A DNA stretch of 64,000 nucleotides from JAAFIP01 sp963775085 (lineage in GTDB: Bacteria; Pseudomonadota; Gammaproteobacteria; Burkholderiales; Burkholderiaceae_C): the NCBI GenBank assembly GCA_963775085.1, contig CAVZHO010000008.1:151399-215398 (forward strand). Reading direction: 5' to 3'. How positions within the stretch are numbered: the stretch's first letter is position 1; every line of letters begins with the position of its first letter. Positions 9,163-17,862 of this stretch are shown in pieces. Both the position numbers and the translations under genes were made by a program. The notes below the pieces were generated by a model. It did not search any database, had not been told where the DNA came from, and saw nothing but the letters and a program-made list of their open reading frames with translations.

Positions 9163-9949
9163 GGTTTACTTCCACCGTCCAGGCGGGTGCGCTGACCTCT
9201 GGCGTGACAACAATCTCTGGCGTTGCAGCAAGCGCGCGCGCAGGTGTGCTGGCCATAGCGCTGCGCAGCGCCAACACGGCGGGCAGTTGCGCCGCAATCT
9301 GCAATGGCATCTCCAGCGCCGGGCCCTTGCGCTTGATGATCTGCACCTCCAACTGGTGCTGCGCGCCACACCCCAGGCGCAGGCGCAGTGGCGCGGCAGA
9401 CGACTCCTGCGCCGCCTGCACCGGGCGAAAGGCAAACACCAGGCGCGGCTTGCCATTGGCATGGCTGGCGCTGGCCAAATGCAGGCGGCGCAATTGTTCA
9501 GACCGCGCCTGGGGCAGCCACACCATCAGGGCGGCCACCTCGCGGCAGCGCAGCACCTGCTCGGCCGCCCACAGGCGCTCGGCGGGCTGGCTGGCCTCTA
9601 CCAAAATCATGCTGCTGCCCGGCACGCCCATGCTGCTCAGCGCCGCTAGGTTAGGCAGGTGCGGGCTGCCCACCAAGGCAATACGCCCCACCTGGCTACA
9701 CAGCCGCAGCGCAGGCAGCAGCAGCCGCCACTCATGCGAGCCCGCCTGGGTTTGCAAAATCTCGATCAACGCCCCCGTGGGCCAGCCCGCGTTGGGCAGC
9801 TCCGCGTCTAGCTGCGCAAAGCCAGAGCCCACCGTAGGCTGCTGCGATGGCGCCAGCTCATTGGCGCGCCACACCGCGTCCAGGTGGGCGAATGCATCTG
9901 GGGGTGGGCTAGGACGAGCGGCAGAAAGGGCAAGAGCGGGGCTGGGCAT
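9098..9949 (-). CDS. imuA: ImuA, RecA/SulA-like protein of the mutasome operon
   Basis: A 283-residue RecA/SulA-like protein. Core features are DAVWRANEL, GALIEILQTQAGSHEWRLLLPAL, RIALVGSPHLP and VVWLPQARSEQLRRLHLA-type strands. No intact Walker A is visible, in line with the proteobacterial ImuA family. It is the first gene of the SOS-controlled imuA-imuB-dnaE2 operon, with a LexA box 15-34 bp upstream of its ATG. The proline/alanine-rich C-terminal tail overlaps the start of imuB. Confidence 0.9.
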   Translation of the reverse strand: MPSPALALSAARPSPPPDAFAHLDAVWRANELAPSQQPTVGSGFAQLDAELPNAGWPTGALIEILQTQAGSHEWRLLLPALRLCSQVGRIALVGSPHLPNLAALSSMGVPGSSMILVEASQPAERLWAAEQVLRCREVAALMVWLPQARSEQLRRLHLASASHANGKPRLVFAFRPVQAAQESSAAPLRLRLGCGAQHQLEVQIIKRKGPALEMPLQIAAQLPAVLALRSAMASTPARALAATPEIVVTPEVSAPAWTVEVNHAVDRTATPRRSRKHPALAIA

Positions 9950-9963
9950 GGGTAGGCTATGAA

Positions 9964-9983
9964 AACTGGTTATTTATACAGTA
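9964..9983 (-). promoter_or_regulatory. LexA box of the imuA-imuB-dnaE2 operon
   Basis: The sequence AACTGGTTATTTATACAGTA fits the CTG-N10-CAG LexA consensus with an AT-rich centre. It lies directly upstream of the imuA ATG (9949), where SOS boxes of this cassette are normally found. Confidence 0.85.
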
Positions 9984-10028
9984 AAATCAAAGCCTAGGCA
10001 ATCTCATTTGGAGGAAAATTTTGCTGTG

Positions 10029-10130
10029 ATGACCCGCCACCACCTCCCGCGACTGCGCCAGATCTACCGTTTGGCGGGCTGGCCTTGGCCCGTGCAGACA
10101 GCATGGACTTGTAAGGCTGGGGTGCGGTAG
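10029..10130 (+). CDS. possible 33-residue peptide upstream of the radical SAM gene
   Basis: An ATG at 10029, preceded by TTGGAGG 14 nt upstream, opens a 33-codon frame MTRHHLPRLRQIYRLAGWPW continuing to a TCKAGVR end. It stops 11 bp before the radical SAM start. It contains three tryptophans and one cysteine. I do not recognise a family. It could be a translated leader, a modified-peptide precursor or a chance frame; only its position and ribosome-binding site support it. Confidence 0.25.
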   Translation: MTRHHLPRLRQIYRLAGWPWPVQTAWTCKAGVR

Positions 10131-10141
10131 AGCGACACAGG

Positions 10142-11590
10142 ATGAACATGACCGCATTGGCACCCCCATCCCCCCCCATCAGCGCCACAACAGCTCGCCC
10201 CGCTGCGGCTGCCTCGCGCCCTTACTCAGGCTTGCAGCCGCTCCCCCGCTCGGACTTGCAACCACAATCTCCATCCCACCAAGGCCTGCAATCGGCCGCG
10301 CAACTGACCCAGCGCCTACAGCGCACGGGGCAGTGGGGCCCGCACCAAGCTGCGGGACGGCGCTGGTCTATTGGCTGTGTGTCACTCGAAATTACCCAGC
10401 GCTGCAACCTGGATTGCACCCTGTGCTACCTGTCCGAGAGCGCCGAGGCGGTGCGCGATATTCCGCTGGCCGAGCTGTACCGGCGCATCGACGAGATTGC
10501 GCACACCTATGGGCCCGACACTGATGTGCAGATTTCGGGCGGCGACCCCACGCTGCGCGACCGCGCTGAACTGTCGCAAATCGTGCGCTATGTGCGCCAG
10601 CAGGGGCTGCGTGCCTCGCTGTTTACCAACGGGATTTTGCTAACCCGCGAATGGCTGCAAGTTCTTGTGCAAGATGGCCTGAACGATGTGGCTTTTCACG
10701 TCGACATGACGCAGGAGCGCTCGGGGTATGCCAATGAAGCGCAACTAAACCGCTTGCGCCTGCGCTACATCGACATGGCCCGTGGCCTGCCGCTGTCGGT
10801 GATTTTTAACACCACCGTCTACGCTGGCAATATGCACGAGCTTGCCTTGGTGGCCGATTTTTTTGTGCAGCACAATGATGTCGTGCGCTTTGCGTCCTTC
10901 CAGCTGGGGGCCGACACCGGGCGTGGCACGGTGGCAGGGCGCGACCCAGTGACCGTGACGCAAGCCAGCGTGTGCCAGGCCATAGAGCAGGGCGCGGGCA
11001 TTGCGCTCAATTTTGATGCCTTGCAAGGCGGCCACCGCAGTTGCAACCGCTACGCCATGCTGTTTAGCATTGGCCAGCAGCGCTTTGATGCTTTGTCTGA
11101 TGGCCCTTTTGTCGCCCAGGTCATGCGCGACACTGCGGGTGTAGCCCTGCCGCGCGACCAGGGCCTGCGCGGGGCTTGGGCCTTGGCCCGCATGGCATTG
11201 AGGCAGCCCCAGCTATGGCGCGGCTTTGCCCGCCACACCCTGCGCATGCTGTGGCAATCGCGCAGCCAATGGTTTGTGGGGAGGCAGGTGGTACCGCCGG
11301 TTCGCAAAATATCGTTCTTTACCCATAACTTTATGGATGCCTGCGACCTGGACCCCGAGCGGATTGATGCCTGTGTGTTTATGGCCGCCACCGCGCAAGG
11401 GCCCATGTCTATGTGCGCCTACAACGCCGAACGCGAAAGCATATTGCGCAAACCCATCGTGTTAGCCACTGGCGAAACCTGGCAGCCCCTGGCGTTAGCG
11501 CCTGACCAGCACGGCGAGGTACGCATTCCCCTCAAATGGCTCAAAGGCAAACCGCGTGAGGCAGCCCTCCTTGAGCGCAATTTACTATAG
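10142..11590 (+). CDS. radical SAM enzyme of unknown substrate
   Basis: A 482-residue protein. After a Pro/Ala/Gln-rich, low-complexity N-terminus of about 75 residues it has the radical SAM cluster motif CNLDCTLC (residues about 90-97), the SAM-binding QISGGDPTLRD stretch and FTNGI. The C-terminal part carries extra cysteines in DACDLDPERIDACVF and MSMCAYN, which may bind an auxiliary cluster. A DUF547 lipoprotein follows 45 bp downstream, a partnership that suggests a shared pathway. The reaction is unknown. Confidence 0.85.
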   Translation: MNMTALAPPSPPISATTARPAAAASRPYSGLQPLPRSDLQPQSPSHQGLQSAAQLTQRLQRTGQWGPHQAAGRRWSIGCVSLEITQRCNLDCTLCYLSESAEAVRDIPLAELYRRIDEIAHTYGPDTDVQISGGDPTLRDRAELSQIVRYVRQQGLRASLFTNGILLTREWLQVLVQDGLNDVAFHVDMTQERSGYANEAQLNRLRLRYIDMARGLPLSVIFNTTVYAGNMHELALVADFFVQHNDVVRFASFQLGADTGRGTVAGRDPVTVTQASVCQAIEQGAGIALNFDALQGGHRSCNRYAMLFSIGQQRFDALSDGPFVAQVMRDTAGVALPRDQGLRGAWALARMALRQPQLWRGFARHTLRMLWQSRSQWFVGRQVVPPVRKISFFTHNFMDACDLDPERIDACVFMAATAQGPMSMCAYNAERESILRKPIVLATGETWQPLALAPDQHGEVRIPLKWLKGKPREAALLERNLL

Positions 11591-11635
11591 CCAGTCTCCC
11601 CCAGTCCCCGCACCCAACACCACCGAGCCACTTTC

Positions 11636-12562
11636 ATGACCTCAATGCAACTGCACTCCATGTTGGTTAGCACATTCCAATCCCATTGTCGTGCTATCCA
11701 TTTCGTCCCCTTGCTGCGGGTCTCTCACTTGATAGCGCGTGATGCACAGCAGCCTCTTTGGCACCGCCTGCCTGGGCTCAGACTGGCACTGGCGGCCCTG
11801 TTCCTCACCGTGCTCAGTGCCTGCAGTACCGTCGTTAGAGTCGGTGGCCCGCCCGAGCAACCCTTGCCCATTGCGCAAGCAGAGCAGGGCTACACGCGTG
11901 TGCTGCAAGCCCATGTCAACACCCAGGGCGAAGTGAATTTTGCCGCTTTGCGGGCCGATAACAGCGCCAGCGGCCTGCGCGCCCTGGAGCGCTATGTGCA
12001 GGCTATTGCCAACACACCGCTCAATGTCGCGCCCACCCCGCAGGCCCGGCTGGCCCACATGATTAACGCCTACAACGCGCTGTCCATGTACAACGTGATC
12101 GCCTCGGGCCTACCTGCCAGCCACGCGGGCTTTGCCAAGGTACAATTTTTTCTGTTGCGCAAATTCGACATTGCAGGCGAGCCCACCTCGCTGTACGCTT
12201 TTGAGAACGACACGATCCGCAAGTTGGGCGAGCCGCGTATCCACTTTGCATTAAATTGCTCTGCCGTATCGTGCCCCGTGCTGCCCAGAATGCCCTTTAC
12301 CGCAGACAACCTGGAGCAAGAGCTAGAGCGTGAAACCCGCAGCTTCTTTTCCAAAGAAAGTAATTTGCGCATAGACCACATTAAGCGCACCGTGTGGTTC
12401 AACGAGATTTTGAAGTTTTATACCGAAGACTTCGTCCCGTCACCCGCGCCCAACCTCATCGCCTATGCACAGCGTTACAGCGCACAGCCAATTCCCACCG
12501 ACTACCAAGTTGCCTTCACGCCGTACGACTGGACGGTGGCAAACAGCCAGAGAAAACGGTGA
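11636..12562 (+). CDS. DUF547 domain lipoprotein
   Basis: A DUF547 protein with a hydrophobic segment ending LTVLSACS, a lipobox placing the lipidated cysteine near residue 62 of the longest frame. The true start is probably internal, for example the TTG near 11728, which would give a signal of normal length. DUF547 features seen are MINAYNALSMYNVI, RIHFALNCSAVSCPVL, and the C-terminal IAYAQRYSAQPIPTDYQVAF. It lies 45 bp after the radical SAM gene on the same strand and is probably co-transcribed. Function unknown. Confidence 0.85.
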   Translation: MTSMQLHSMLVSTFQSHCRAIHFVPLLRVSHLIARDAQQPLWHRLPGLRLALAALFLTVLSACSTVVRVGGPPEQPLPIAQAEQGYTRVLQAHVNTQGEVNFAALRADNSASGLRALERYVQAIANTPLNVAPTPQARLAHMINAYNALSMYNVIASGLPASHAGFAKVQFFLLRKFDIAGEPTSLYAFENDTIRKLGEPRIHFALNCSAVSCPVLPRMPFTADNLEQELERETRSFFSKESNLRIDHIKRTVWFNEILKFYTEDFVPSPAPNLIAYAQRYSAQPIPTDYQVAFTPYDWTVANSQRKR

Positions 12563-12567
12563 TATAT

Positions 12568-12614
12568 GCCTTTAGACCAATAAAAAATTGCGTAAACAGC
12601 TGCAAAATTAATAG
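12568..12614 (+). repeat. dispersed repeat copy 3 (subtype A)
   Basis: Contains GCCTTTAGACCAATAAAAAA and TGCGTAAACAGCTGCAAAAT between the convergent DUF547 and SDR genes. It aligns with copy 2 over most of its length. Confidence 0.7.
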
Positions 12615-12636
12615 CCTCTGCCAACGCAATCAGCGC

Positions 12637-13395
12637 CTAGCCACGCCCCACAAACGGCATATTGGTCGCCATCACGGTGTGGAACAGCACGTTGGCCTCC
12701 AGCGGCAGGCTGGCCATGTACAGCACCGACTGGCCGACAATGTTCACGTCCATCAGCGGCTCTATGGCCACTACGCCGTTGGCTTGTAGCACGCCAGTGG
12801 CCATGCGGGCGGCCATCTCGGTGGCGGCGTTGCCAATGTCTACCTGGCCCACGGCAATATGGTACTTGCGGCCGTCTAGCGATGCAGTCTTGGTCAGGCC
12901 CGTCACAGCGTGCTTGGTGGCGGTGTAGGCAATCGAGTTGGGGCGCGGCGCGTGGGCCGAGATCGAGCCGTTGTTGATGATGCGCCCGCCCTGCGGGGTT
13001 TGCGCCTTCATGGTGCGAAAAGCCTGCTGGATGCACAAAAACATGCCGGTGAGGTTGGTGTTGACCACGTTGTTCCACACGCTCAGCTCCAGGTCTTCCA
13101 GCGGGGTGCTGAGAGCGCTGATACCGGCGTTGTTAAACAGCAGGTCGACGCGGCCAAAACGCTTTACCGTGGCGGCAAACAGGGCGGTGACGGAGGCGGC
13201 ATCGGTCACGTCGGTGGGCACGACGAAGGCGTTGGCGCTCTGCGCGCTGGCTTTGGCGGTCTCGTTGAGTTTGTCGGCCGTGCGGCCTGCCAAAACGACT
13301 TGCCAGCCTGCGCCCAGCAGGGCCAGGGCAGTGGCTTTGCCGACGCCGGAGCCTGCGCCGGTGACGATAGCGGTTTGGGGAGGGGTGGTGGTCAT
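12637..13395 (-). CDS. short-chain dehydrogenase/reductase (SDR)
   Basis: A 252-residue classical SDR. It has the cofactor motif TGAGSGVGKATALAL, the NNAGIS motif, and the catalytic YTATK (Tyr and Lys) after the serine of NNGSISAHA. The substrate is not determinable. It lies downstream of the LysR gene on the same strand, separated by a dispersed repeat copy, so it could be controlled by that regulator. Confidence 0.88.
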   Translation of the reverse strand: MTTTPPQTAIVTGAGSGVGKATALALLGAGWQVVLAGRTADKLNETAKASAQSANAFVVPTDVTDAASVTALFAATVKRFGRVDLLFNNAGISALSTPLEDLELSVWNNVVNTNLTGMFLCIQQAFRTMKAQTPQGGRIINNGSISAHAPRPNSIAYTATKHAVTGLTKTASLDGRKYHIAVGQVDIGNAATEMAARMATGVLQANGVVAIEPLMDVNIVGQSVLYMASLPLEANVLFHTVMATNMPFVGRG

Positions 13396-13447
13396 GGGGT
13401 GTCCTTGTTGAGTAATAAAAGTGAGTTTTAAGGATTAAATCAGGTCG

Positions 13448-13490
13448 TAGTCCGCGTCTACAGGACGTAAGCAGCTATTAAATTTATAGT
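13448..13490 (+). repeat. dispersed repeat copy 4 (subtype B)
   Basis: Contains TAGTCCGCGTCTACAGGACG followed by TAAGCAGCTATTAAATTTATAGT, close to the subtype B consensus. It lies between the SDR and LysR genes. Confidence 0.8.
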
Positions 13491-13509
13491 ATCAAATAGG
13501 CGATGAACA

Positions 13510-14406
13510 TTAAAAATACTTCTTCACCAGCTCGCCAATCAGCGCTTGCACGGCCCGCTGCGTAAGTGTAGCCGGGCGCTGGGCGCTGGTGGCCAGGCTC
13601 AGGCGGCTGCGCAGGCCCTCAATGGGGCGCATGCTGTAGCGCTCGGGGTGGGCGGCAGTGCGCACGGCGTTGGCGGGCAGGATGGCGGCGCCTGCGTTGT
13701 CGGCCACCAGGTCCAGCATCGCGGCGACGCCGTCGATCTCCAGCGCGATGGAGGCGCGCTGGCCTGCGGCGCTCAGCTCGGTTTCTACAAGCGTGCGCAA
13801 AGCGTTGGGCCGGGTGGGAATGATGAGGGGCACGGCAGCCAGCTCGTGCAGGCTGATGGCTTTGCTGGTTTTGCTAGTCTTGTTGCGCAGGCTCTCGTGT
13901 TGCACCAGCACCAGGTCTTCTTGCAGCAGCTCGGTCAGCACCATATCGGGCGCGGGCAGGGGGTTGTACAGCAGGGCGATATCCAGCCGCCCGACGGTGA
14001 GCGACTCGTGCATGGCCACCGACAGGCCCTCGCTGATCGACAGCGAGGCCTCGGGCATGCGCTGCTGGAAGGCGCGAATCAGGGGCACCGTCAGCACCTT
14101 GGCCACGCTGGTGGGCATGCCCACGGCCACGCGGCCCGCCAGCGCGCCGCGCACGCGACCCAGGTCTTCACGCGCGCGCTCTACCTGGTGCAAGATGCCG
14201 CGCCCGTGCTCCAGCAGGGTTTTGCCCGCCTCGGTGGGCGTTGCGCCGCGCCCGTTGCGCACCAGCAGGTTTTGCCGCAGCTCAACTTCGAGCAGGCGCA
14301 CCTGGCGGCTCAGCGCGGGCTGGGCGATGCCTAGCAGCGCCGAGGCGCGGGTAAAGCTGCCCAGCTCGGCCACGCGTACGAAATATTCGATCTGTTTGAG
14401 ATCCAT
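13510..14406 (-). CDS. LysR-family transcriptional regulator
   Basis: A 298-residue LysR-type regulator with the N-terminal winged helix-turn-helix (MDLKQIEYFVRVAELGSFTR, then ALLGIAQPALSRQVRLLE) and a C-terminal effector domain. It is divergent from the binding-protein gene that leads into the protocatechuate ring-cleavage operon. Its probable binding site lies in the 133-bp divergent region. It is a candidate regulator of that operon, comparable in position to LigR/PmdR-type regulators, but the effector is not known. Confidence 0.88.
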   Translation of the reverse strand: MDLKQIEYFVRVAELGSFTRASALLGIAQPALSRQVRLLEVELRQNLLVRNGRGATPTEAGKTLLEHGRGILHQVERAREDLGRVRGALAGRVAVGMPTSVAKVLTVPLIRAFQQRMPEASLSISEGLSVAMHESLTVGRLDIALLYNPLPAPDMVLTELLQEDLVLVQHESLRNKTSKTSKAISLHELAAVPLIIPTRPNALRTLVETELSAAGQRASIALEIDGVAAMLDLVADNAGAAILPANAVRTAAHPERYSMRPIEGLRSRLSLATSAQRPATLTQRAVQALIGELVKKYF

Positions 14407-14423
14407 GGCACCAGTTTATCGGC

Positions 14424-14442
14424 ATAGCTATAGGTCAGCTAT
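14424..14442. promoter_or_regulatory. probable LysR binding site in the divergent region
   Basis: ATAGCTATAGGTCAGCTAT is an inverted repeat with ATAGCT/AGCTAT arms separated by 7 bp, resembling LysR T-N11-A boxes. It lies 18-36 bp upstream of the lysR ATG. Confidence 0.5.
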
Positions 14443-14539
14443 ACGTATTTGTTCTAGTAGCTAGGGGCGCTTTAGATTCAAGTCTTGCTTGCTAGAGCGG
14501 ACAATAGTGCCATGAAGACTTTGATTGGTTGATTGTTTT

Positions 14540-15247
14540 ATGCCCATTACTACCAGCCCACTGCGGGGTATCTCCTCCATGGCGACCAAGGCGCTGCTGG
14601 CCAAGCTGTGCGCTGCGTATGCTGCACACGCCTCGCAAGCCATTGAGATCGAGTCGGTGGGCGGGGTAGACGCCGCCAAGCGCGTGCAGGCCGGCGAGGC
14701 GCTGGACATGGTGCTGCTGGCCAGTGACGCGATTGAGCGCTTGATTGCCTCGGGCCATGTCATGCCGGGCAGCCGGGTGGACTGGGTGCAGTCCCCCGTG
14801 GCAGTCGCCGTGCCTGCCACCGCCACATTGCCCGACATCAGCACGCCTGCTGCCTTGAAACAAGCCTTGCTGGCCGCGCCCAGCATCAGCTATTCCACCG
14901 GGCCCAGTGGCAACTATTTGGCCAAGCTGTTTGAGCAATGGGGCATTGCACAGGCCATGCAAGCCAAACTCATCGTGCCGCCACCGGGGCAGCCCGTGGG
15001 CAGCAAGGTGGCCAGCGGGCAGGTGGCGCTGGGGTTTCAGCAGCTGAGCGAAATGCTGGGCGTGCCAGGCATCACGGTGGTGGGCAACTTGCCCGAGGGT
15101 GCTGCGTTTATCACCACGTTTTCGGCTGGCATTCCTGTGGGCGTTGCGCCCGAGCGTGTCCAAGCGGTGCAGGCATTTTTAAATTTCTTGAATGCCACTG
15201 AAACGGCCGCCACAAAAATAGCGCAGGGCATGAGCCCGCTCCTCTAA
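14540..15247 (+). CDS. ModA-like substrate-binding domain protein without a signal peptide
   Basis: A 235-residue protein from the ATG at 14540. It shows molybdate-binding-protein-like segments: LRGISSMATKALLAKL at the N-terminus, AGEALDMVLLASDAIERL, SYSTGPSGNYLAKLFEQWGI and VALGFQQLSEMLGVPGI. No signal peptide is visible, so it may be cytoplasmic and bind an organic acid rather than a transported ion. It is the first gene of the strand that continues into ligJ 64 bp downstream and is divergent from the LysR gene. Such proteins are seen in protocatechuate clusters, but the role is unresolved. Confidence 0.65.
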   Translation: MPITTSPLRGISSMATKALLAKLCAAYAAHASQAIEIESVGGVDAAKRVQAGEALDMVLLASDAIERLIASGHVMPGSRVDWVQSPVAVAVPATATLPDISTPAALKQALLAAPSISYSTGPSGNYLAKLFEQWGIAQAMQAKLIVPPPGQPVGSKVASGQVALGFQQLSEMLGVPGITVVGNLPEGAAFITTFSAGIPVGVAPERVQAVQAFLNFLNATETAATKIAQGMSPLL

Positions 15248-15311
15248 ACGGTTTTTTTCTACTTGCTTTTCTCGTCCATCTACTGAGTCATTACCTCCCT
15301 AAGCACACACC

Positions 15312-16358
15312 ATGAGCCAAACCAAACCTCTCATCATCGACTGCCACGGTCACTACACGACGGCACCCAAGGCGCTGGAGACCTGGCGCAACGCGCAAAT
15401 CGCGGGCATCAAAGACCCGGCCATGATGCCCAAAGTGGCTGACCTGAAGATCAGCGACGACGAGCTGCGCGAGAGCATCGAACTCAACCAGCTGCGATTG
15501 ATGAAAGAACGCGGCTCGGACTTGACCATCTTCTCCCCCCGCGCCTCTTTTATGGCGCACCACATTGGCGACTTCAATGTCTCCAGCACCTGGGCGGCGA
15601 TCTGCAACGAGCTTTGCTACCGCGTATCGCAATTGTTCCCCGACCACTTCGTCCCTGTGGCCATGCTGCCCCAGTCGCCCGGCGTTGATCCGAAAACCTG
15701 CATCCCCGAGCTGGTGAAATGCGTGGAGCAATACGGCAACGTCGGCATTAACCTCAACCCTGACCCCTCCGGCGGCCACTGGACATCGCCGCCACTATCC
15801 GACAAGCACTGGTACCCGATCTACGAAAAGATGGTGGAGTACGACATCCCCGCCATGGTCCATGTGTCAACCAGTTGCAATAGCTGTTTCCACACCACGG
15901 GTGCGCATTATTTGAACGCTGACACCACGGCCTTCATGCAGTGCCTCACCAGCGATTTGTTCAAAGAATTTCCCACGCTGAAGTTTTTAATCCCCCACGG
16001 CGGCGGCGCGGTGCCCTACCACTGGGGACGCTTCCGAGGTCTTGCACAAGAATTGAAGAAGCCGCTGCTCAAAGACCACTTGCTCAACAACATTTTCTTT
16101 GACACCTGCGTCTACCACCAGCCCGGTATCGACCTGCTGACCAAGGTCATTCCGGTTGACAACATTTTATTTGCCAGCGAGATGATCGGTGCCGTGCGCG
16201 GCATTGACCCCGAGACCGGCCACTACTACGACGACACCAAGCGCTATATCGAATCATCGACGCAACTGAACGCACAGCAAAAGTACCAGATCTACGAAGG
16301 CAACACGCGCCGCGTGTTCCCGCGCCTGGATAAAGCATTATTGAAAAAAGGAATCTGA
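15312..16358 (+). CDS. ligJ: 4-oxalomesaconate hydratase (LigJ/PmdE)
   Basis: A 348-residue amidohydrolase-superfamily hydratase that adds water to 4-oxalomesaconate to give 4-carboxy-4-hydroxy-2-oxoadipate in the protocatechuate 4,5-cleavage pathway. Metal-binding type motifs seen are IIDCHGHY, MVHVSTSCN and LIPHGGGAVPYHWGRFRG. The length fits LigJ. It is followed after 1 bp by ligK, the next enzyme of the route. It corresponds to pmdE in the Comamonas order pmdE-F-D-A-B-C. Confidence 0.9.
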   Translation: MSQTKPLIIDCHGHYTTAPKALETWRNAQIAGIKDPAMMPKVADLKISDDELRESIELNQLRLMKERGSDLTIFSPRASFMAHHIGDFNVSSTWAAICNELCYRVSQLFPDHFVPVAMLPQSPGVDPKTCIPELVKCVEQYGNVGINLNPDPSGGHWTSPPLSDKHWYPIYEKMVEYDIPAMVHVSTSCNSCFHTTGAHYLNADTTAFMQCLTSDLFKEFPTLKFLIPHGGGAVPYHWGRFRGLAQELKKPLLKDHLLNNIFFDTCVYHQPGIDLLTKVIPVDNILFASEMIGAVRGIDPETGHYYDDTKRYIESSTQLNAQQKYQIYEGNTRRVFPRLDKALLKKGI

Positions 16359-16359
16359 C

Positions 16360-17043
16360 ATGACCACCCTCGGCATCGTTAAACGCAACATTACCCGTGC
16401 TAATAAAGCAGCGGTCGACAAACTCAGCAAATTCGGCGTAGCCACCATCCACGAAGCGCAAGGCCGCGTCGGGCTGATGAAGCCCTATCTGCGCCCCATT
16501 TACACCGGCGCGCGCACCTGCGGCACGGCCGTTACCGTGCTGACGCACCCTGGTGACAACTGGATGCTGCACGTGGTGGCCGAGCAGATCCAGCCAGGCG
16601 ACGTAGTGGTGCTGGCCTGCACCTCGGAGAACAACGACGGCATGTTTGGTGACCTGCTGGCCACCTCCTTCATTGCACGCGGCTGCGTGGGCCTGGTTAG
16701 CGACACGGGCGTGCGTGACATCAAAGACCTCACCACCATGAACTTCCCGGTGTTCTCGCGCGCCATCCACGCCAAGGGCACCATCAAGTCCACCCTGGGC
16801 TCGGTCAACATCCCGGTGGTGTGCGCAGGCGTCAACGTGAACCCCGGTGATGTGGTGATCGCTGATGACGATGGCGTAGTGGTGGTGCCTGCAGCGGACG
16901 CTCAAAAAGTAGCCGATGCCGCCGAAGCCCGCGAGGCACTAGAAGCCGATAAACGCGCCAAGCTGGCCGCTGGCGTGCTGGGCCTGGACATGTACAACAT
17001 GCGTGAACCACTGGCCAAGGCGGGACTGAAGTATGTTGACTAA
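16360..17043 (+). CDS. ligK: 4-carboxy-4-hydroxy-2-oxoadipate / 4-hydroxy-4-methyl-2-oxoglutarate aldolase (LigK/PmdF)
   Basis: A 227-residue class II aldolase of the RraA-like (HMG/CHA aldolase) family. The family signature lies in ATSFIARGCVGLVSDTGVRD, with the Arg-Asp pair that binds substrate and metal. It cleaves 4-carboxy-4-hydroxy-2-oxoadipate to pyruvate and oxaloacetate, the last step of the pathway. It begins 1 bp after ligJ and overlaps the next gene by 11 bp, which indicates translational coupling. Confidence 0.92.
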   Translation: MTTLGIVKRNITRANKAAVDKLSKFGVATIHEAQGRVGLMKPYLRPIYTGARTCGTAVTVLTHPGDNWMLHVVAEQIQPGDVVVLACTSENNDGMFGDLLATSFIARGCVGLVSDTGVRDIKDLTTMNFPVFSRAIHAKGTIKSTLGSVNIPVVCAGVNVNPGDVVIADDDGVVVVPAADAQKVADAAEAREALEADKRAKLAAGVLGLDMYNMREPLAKAGLKYVD

Positions 17044-17830
17044 ACGTTTATTTCTTCATGCTGCGCTGGCGCTTTCTGCAGTGCTCGCAGGCTGCGCCAG
17101 CACCGCACCTGCACTCGACCCACAGGTACGCAATGCCTTGGCCCCCACGGGCACGTTGCGTGTGGGCGTGTACCCCGGCAGTCCCACCTCTCTCGTGCGC
17201 GATGCCAAAGGCGAGAGGGCGGGTGTGGCGCTGGACTTGGGCAACGCTTTGGGCAAACAGCTGGGCGTGCCGGTGCAGGTCGTAGAGTTTGCCCGCCTGG
17301 CCTTGGTGCTGGATGCCCTGAAGGCAGGGAAGATTGACTTTACCTTCACCAATGCCACGCCCGTGCGCGCCAAGGATGTGGACTTTACGCCCGCCTTGGT
17401 GCAACTGGAGTTGGGCTACTTGGTGCCTGCGGGCTCGGCAATTTGGAAGCCCGAAGATGTGGACAAGAGTGGCGTGCGTGTGGGTGTCAGCCAGGGCAGC
17501 TCGTCGCAGGGCGTGCTGTCGCAGACCTACAAGAGCGCTACGTTAGTGCCCGCTGCGTCCATCAACCAGGCGCAAGAGATGCTGTTGTCGCGCAAGGTGG
17601 ATGCCTTTGCCACCAACAAAGCTATCTTGTTTGAAATGCTGGATGGCCTGCCCAACCACCGCATACTGGGTGGCCGTTGGGGCCTGGAGAACCTGGCCAT
17701 CGCCGTGCCGCAGGGCCGTAGCGTGGCCATGCCCTACCTGCAGCAGTTTGCCCAGCAGGTACGCAGTAATGGCGTGTTGCAGGCGGCAGTCAACCGTGCG
17801 GGTTTGCGTGGTACAGCGCAGGCGCAATAG
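17033..17830 (+). CDS. periplasmic amino-acid-type (SBP_bac_3) solute-binding lipoprotein
   Basis: A 265-residue solute-binding protein of the family 3 type. The N-terminal signal ends in the lipobox SAVLAGCAS. The binding domain begins GTLRVGVYPGSPTSLV and continues LGVPVQVVEFARLALVLDAL and KIDFTFTNATPVRAKDVDFTP. It overlaps ligK by 11 bp and is therefore part of the lig operon. No ABC permease is nearby. It may bind an aromatic acid or pathway intermediate, which is inference from position. Confidence 0.78.
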   Translation: MLTKRLFLHAALALSAVLAGCASTAPALDPQVRNALAPTGTLRVGVYPGSPTSLVRDAKGERAGVALDLGNALGKQLGVPVQVVEFARLALVLDALKAGKIDFTFTNATPVRAKDVDFTPALVQLELGYLVPAGSAIWKPEDVDKSGVRVGVSQGSSSQGVLSQTYKSATLVPAASINQAQEMLLSRKVDAFATNKAILFEMLDGLPNHRILGGRWGLENLAIAVPQGRSVAMPYLQQFAQQVRSNGVLQAAVNRAGLRGTAQAQ

Positions 17831-17862
17831 CTTGGTGTTTTAAATTTAAGAGAATCCTACCT

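Noticed and set aside
9994..10188. A minus-strand frame ending in a glycine-rich GGGGGSSQQNFPPNEIA tail
   Set aside because: It looked like a modified-peptide precursor, but it overlaps the radical SAM start on the opposite strand and no start has a good ribosome-binding site.
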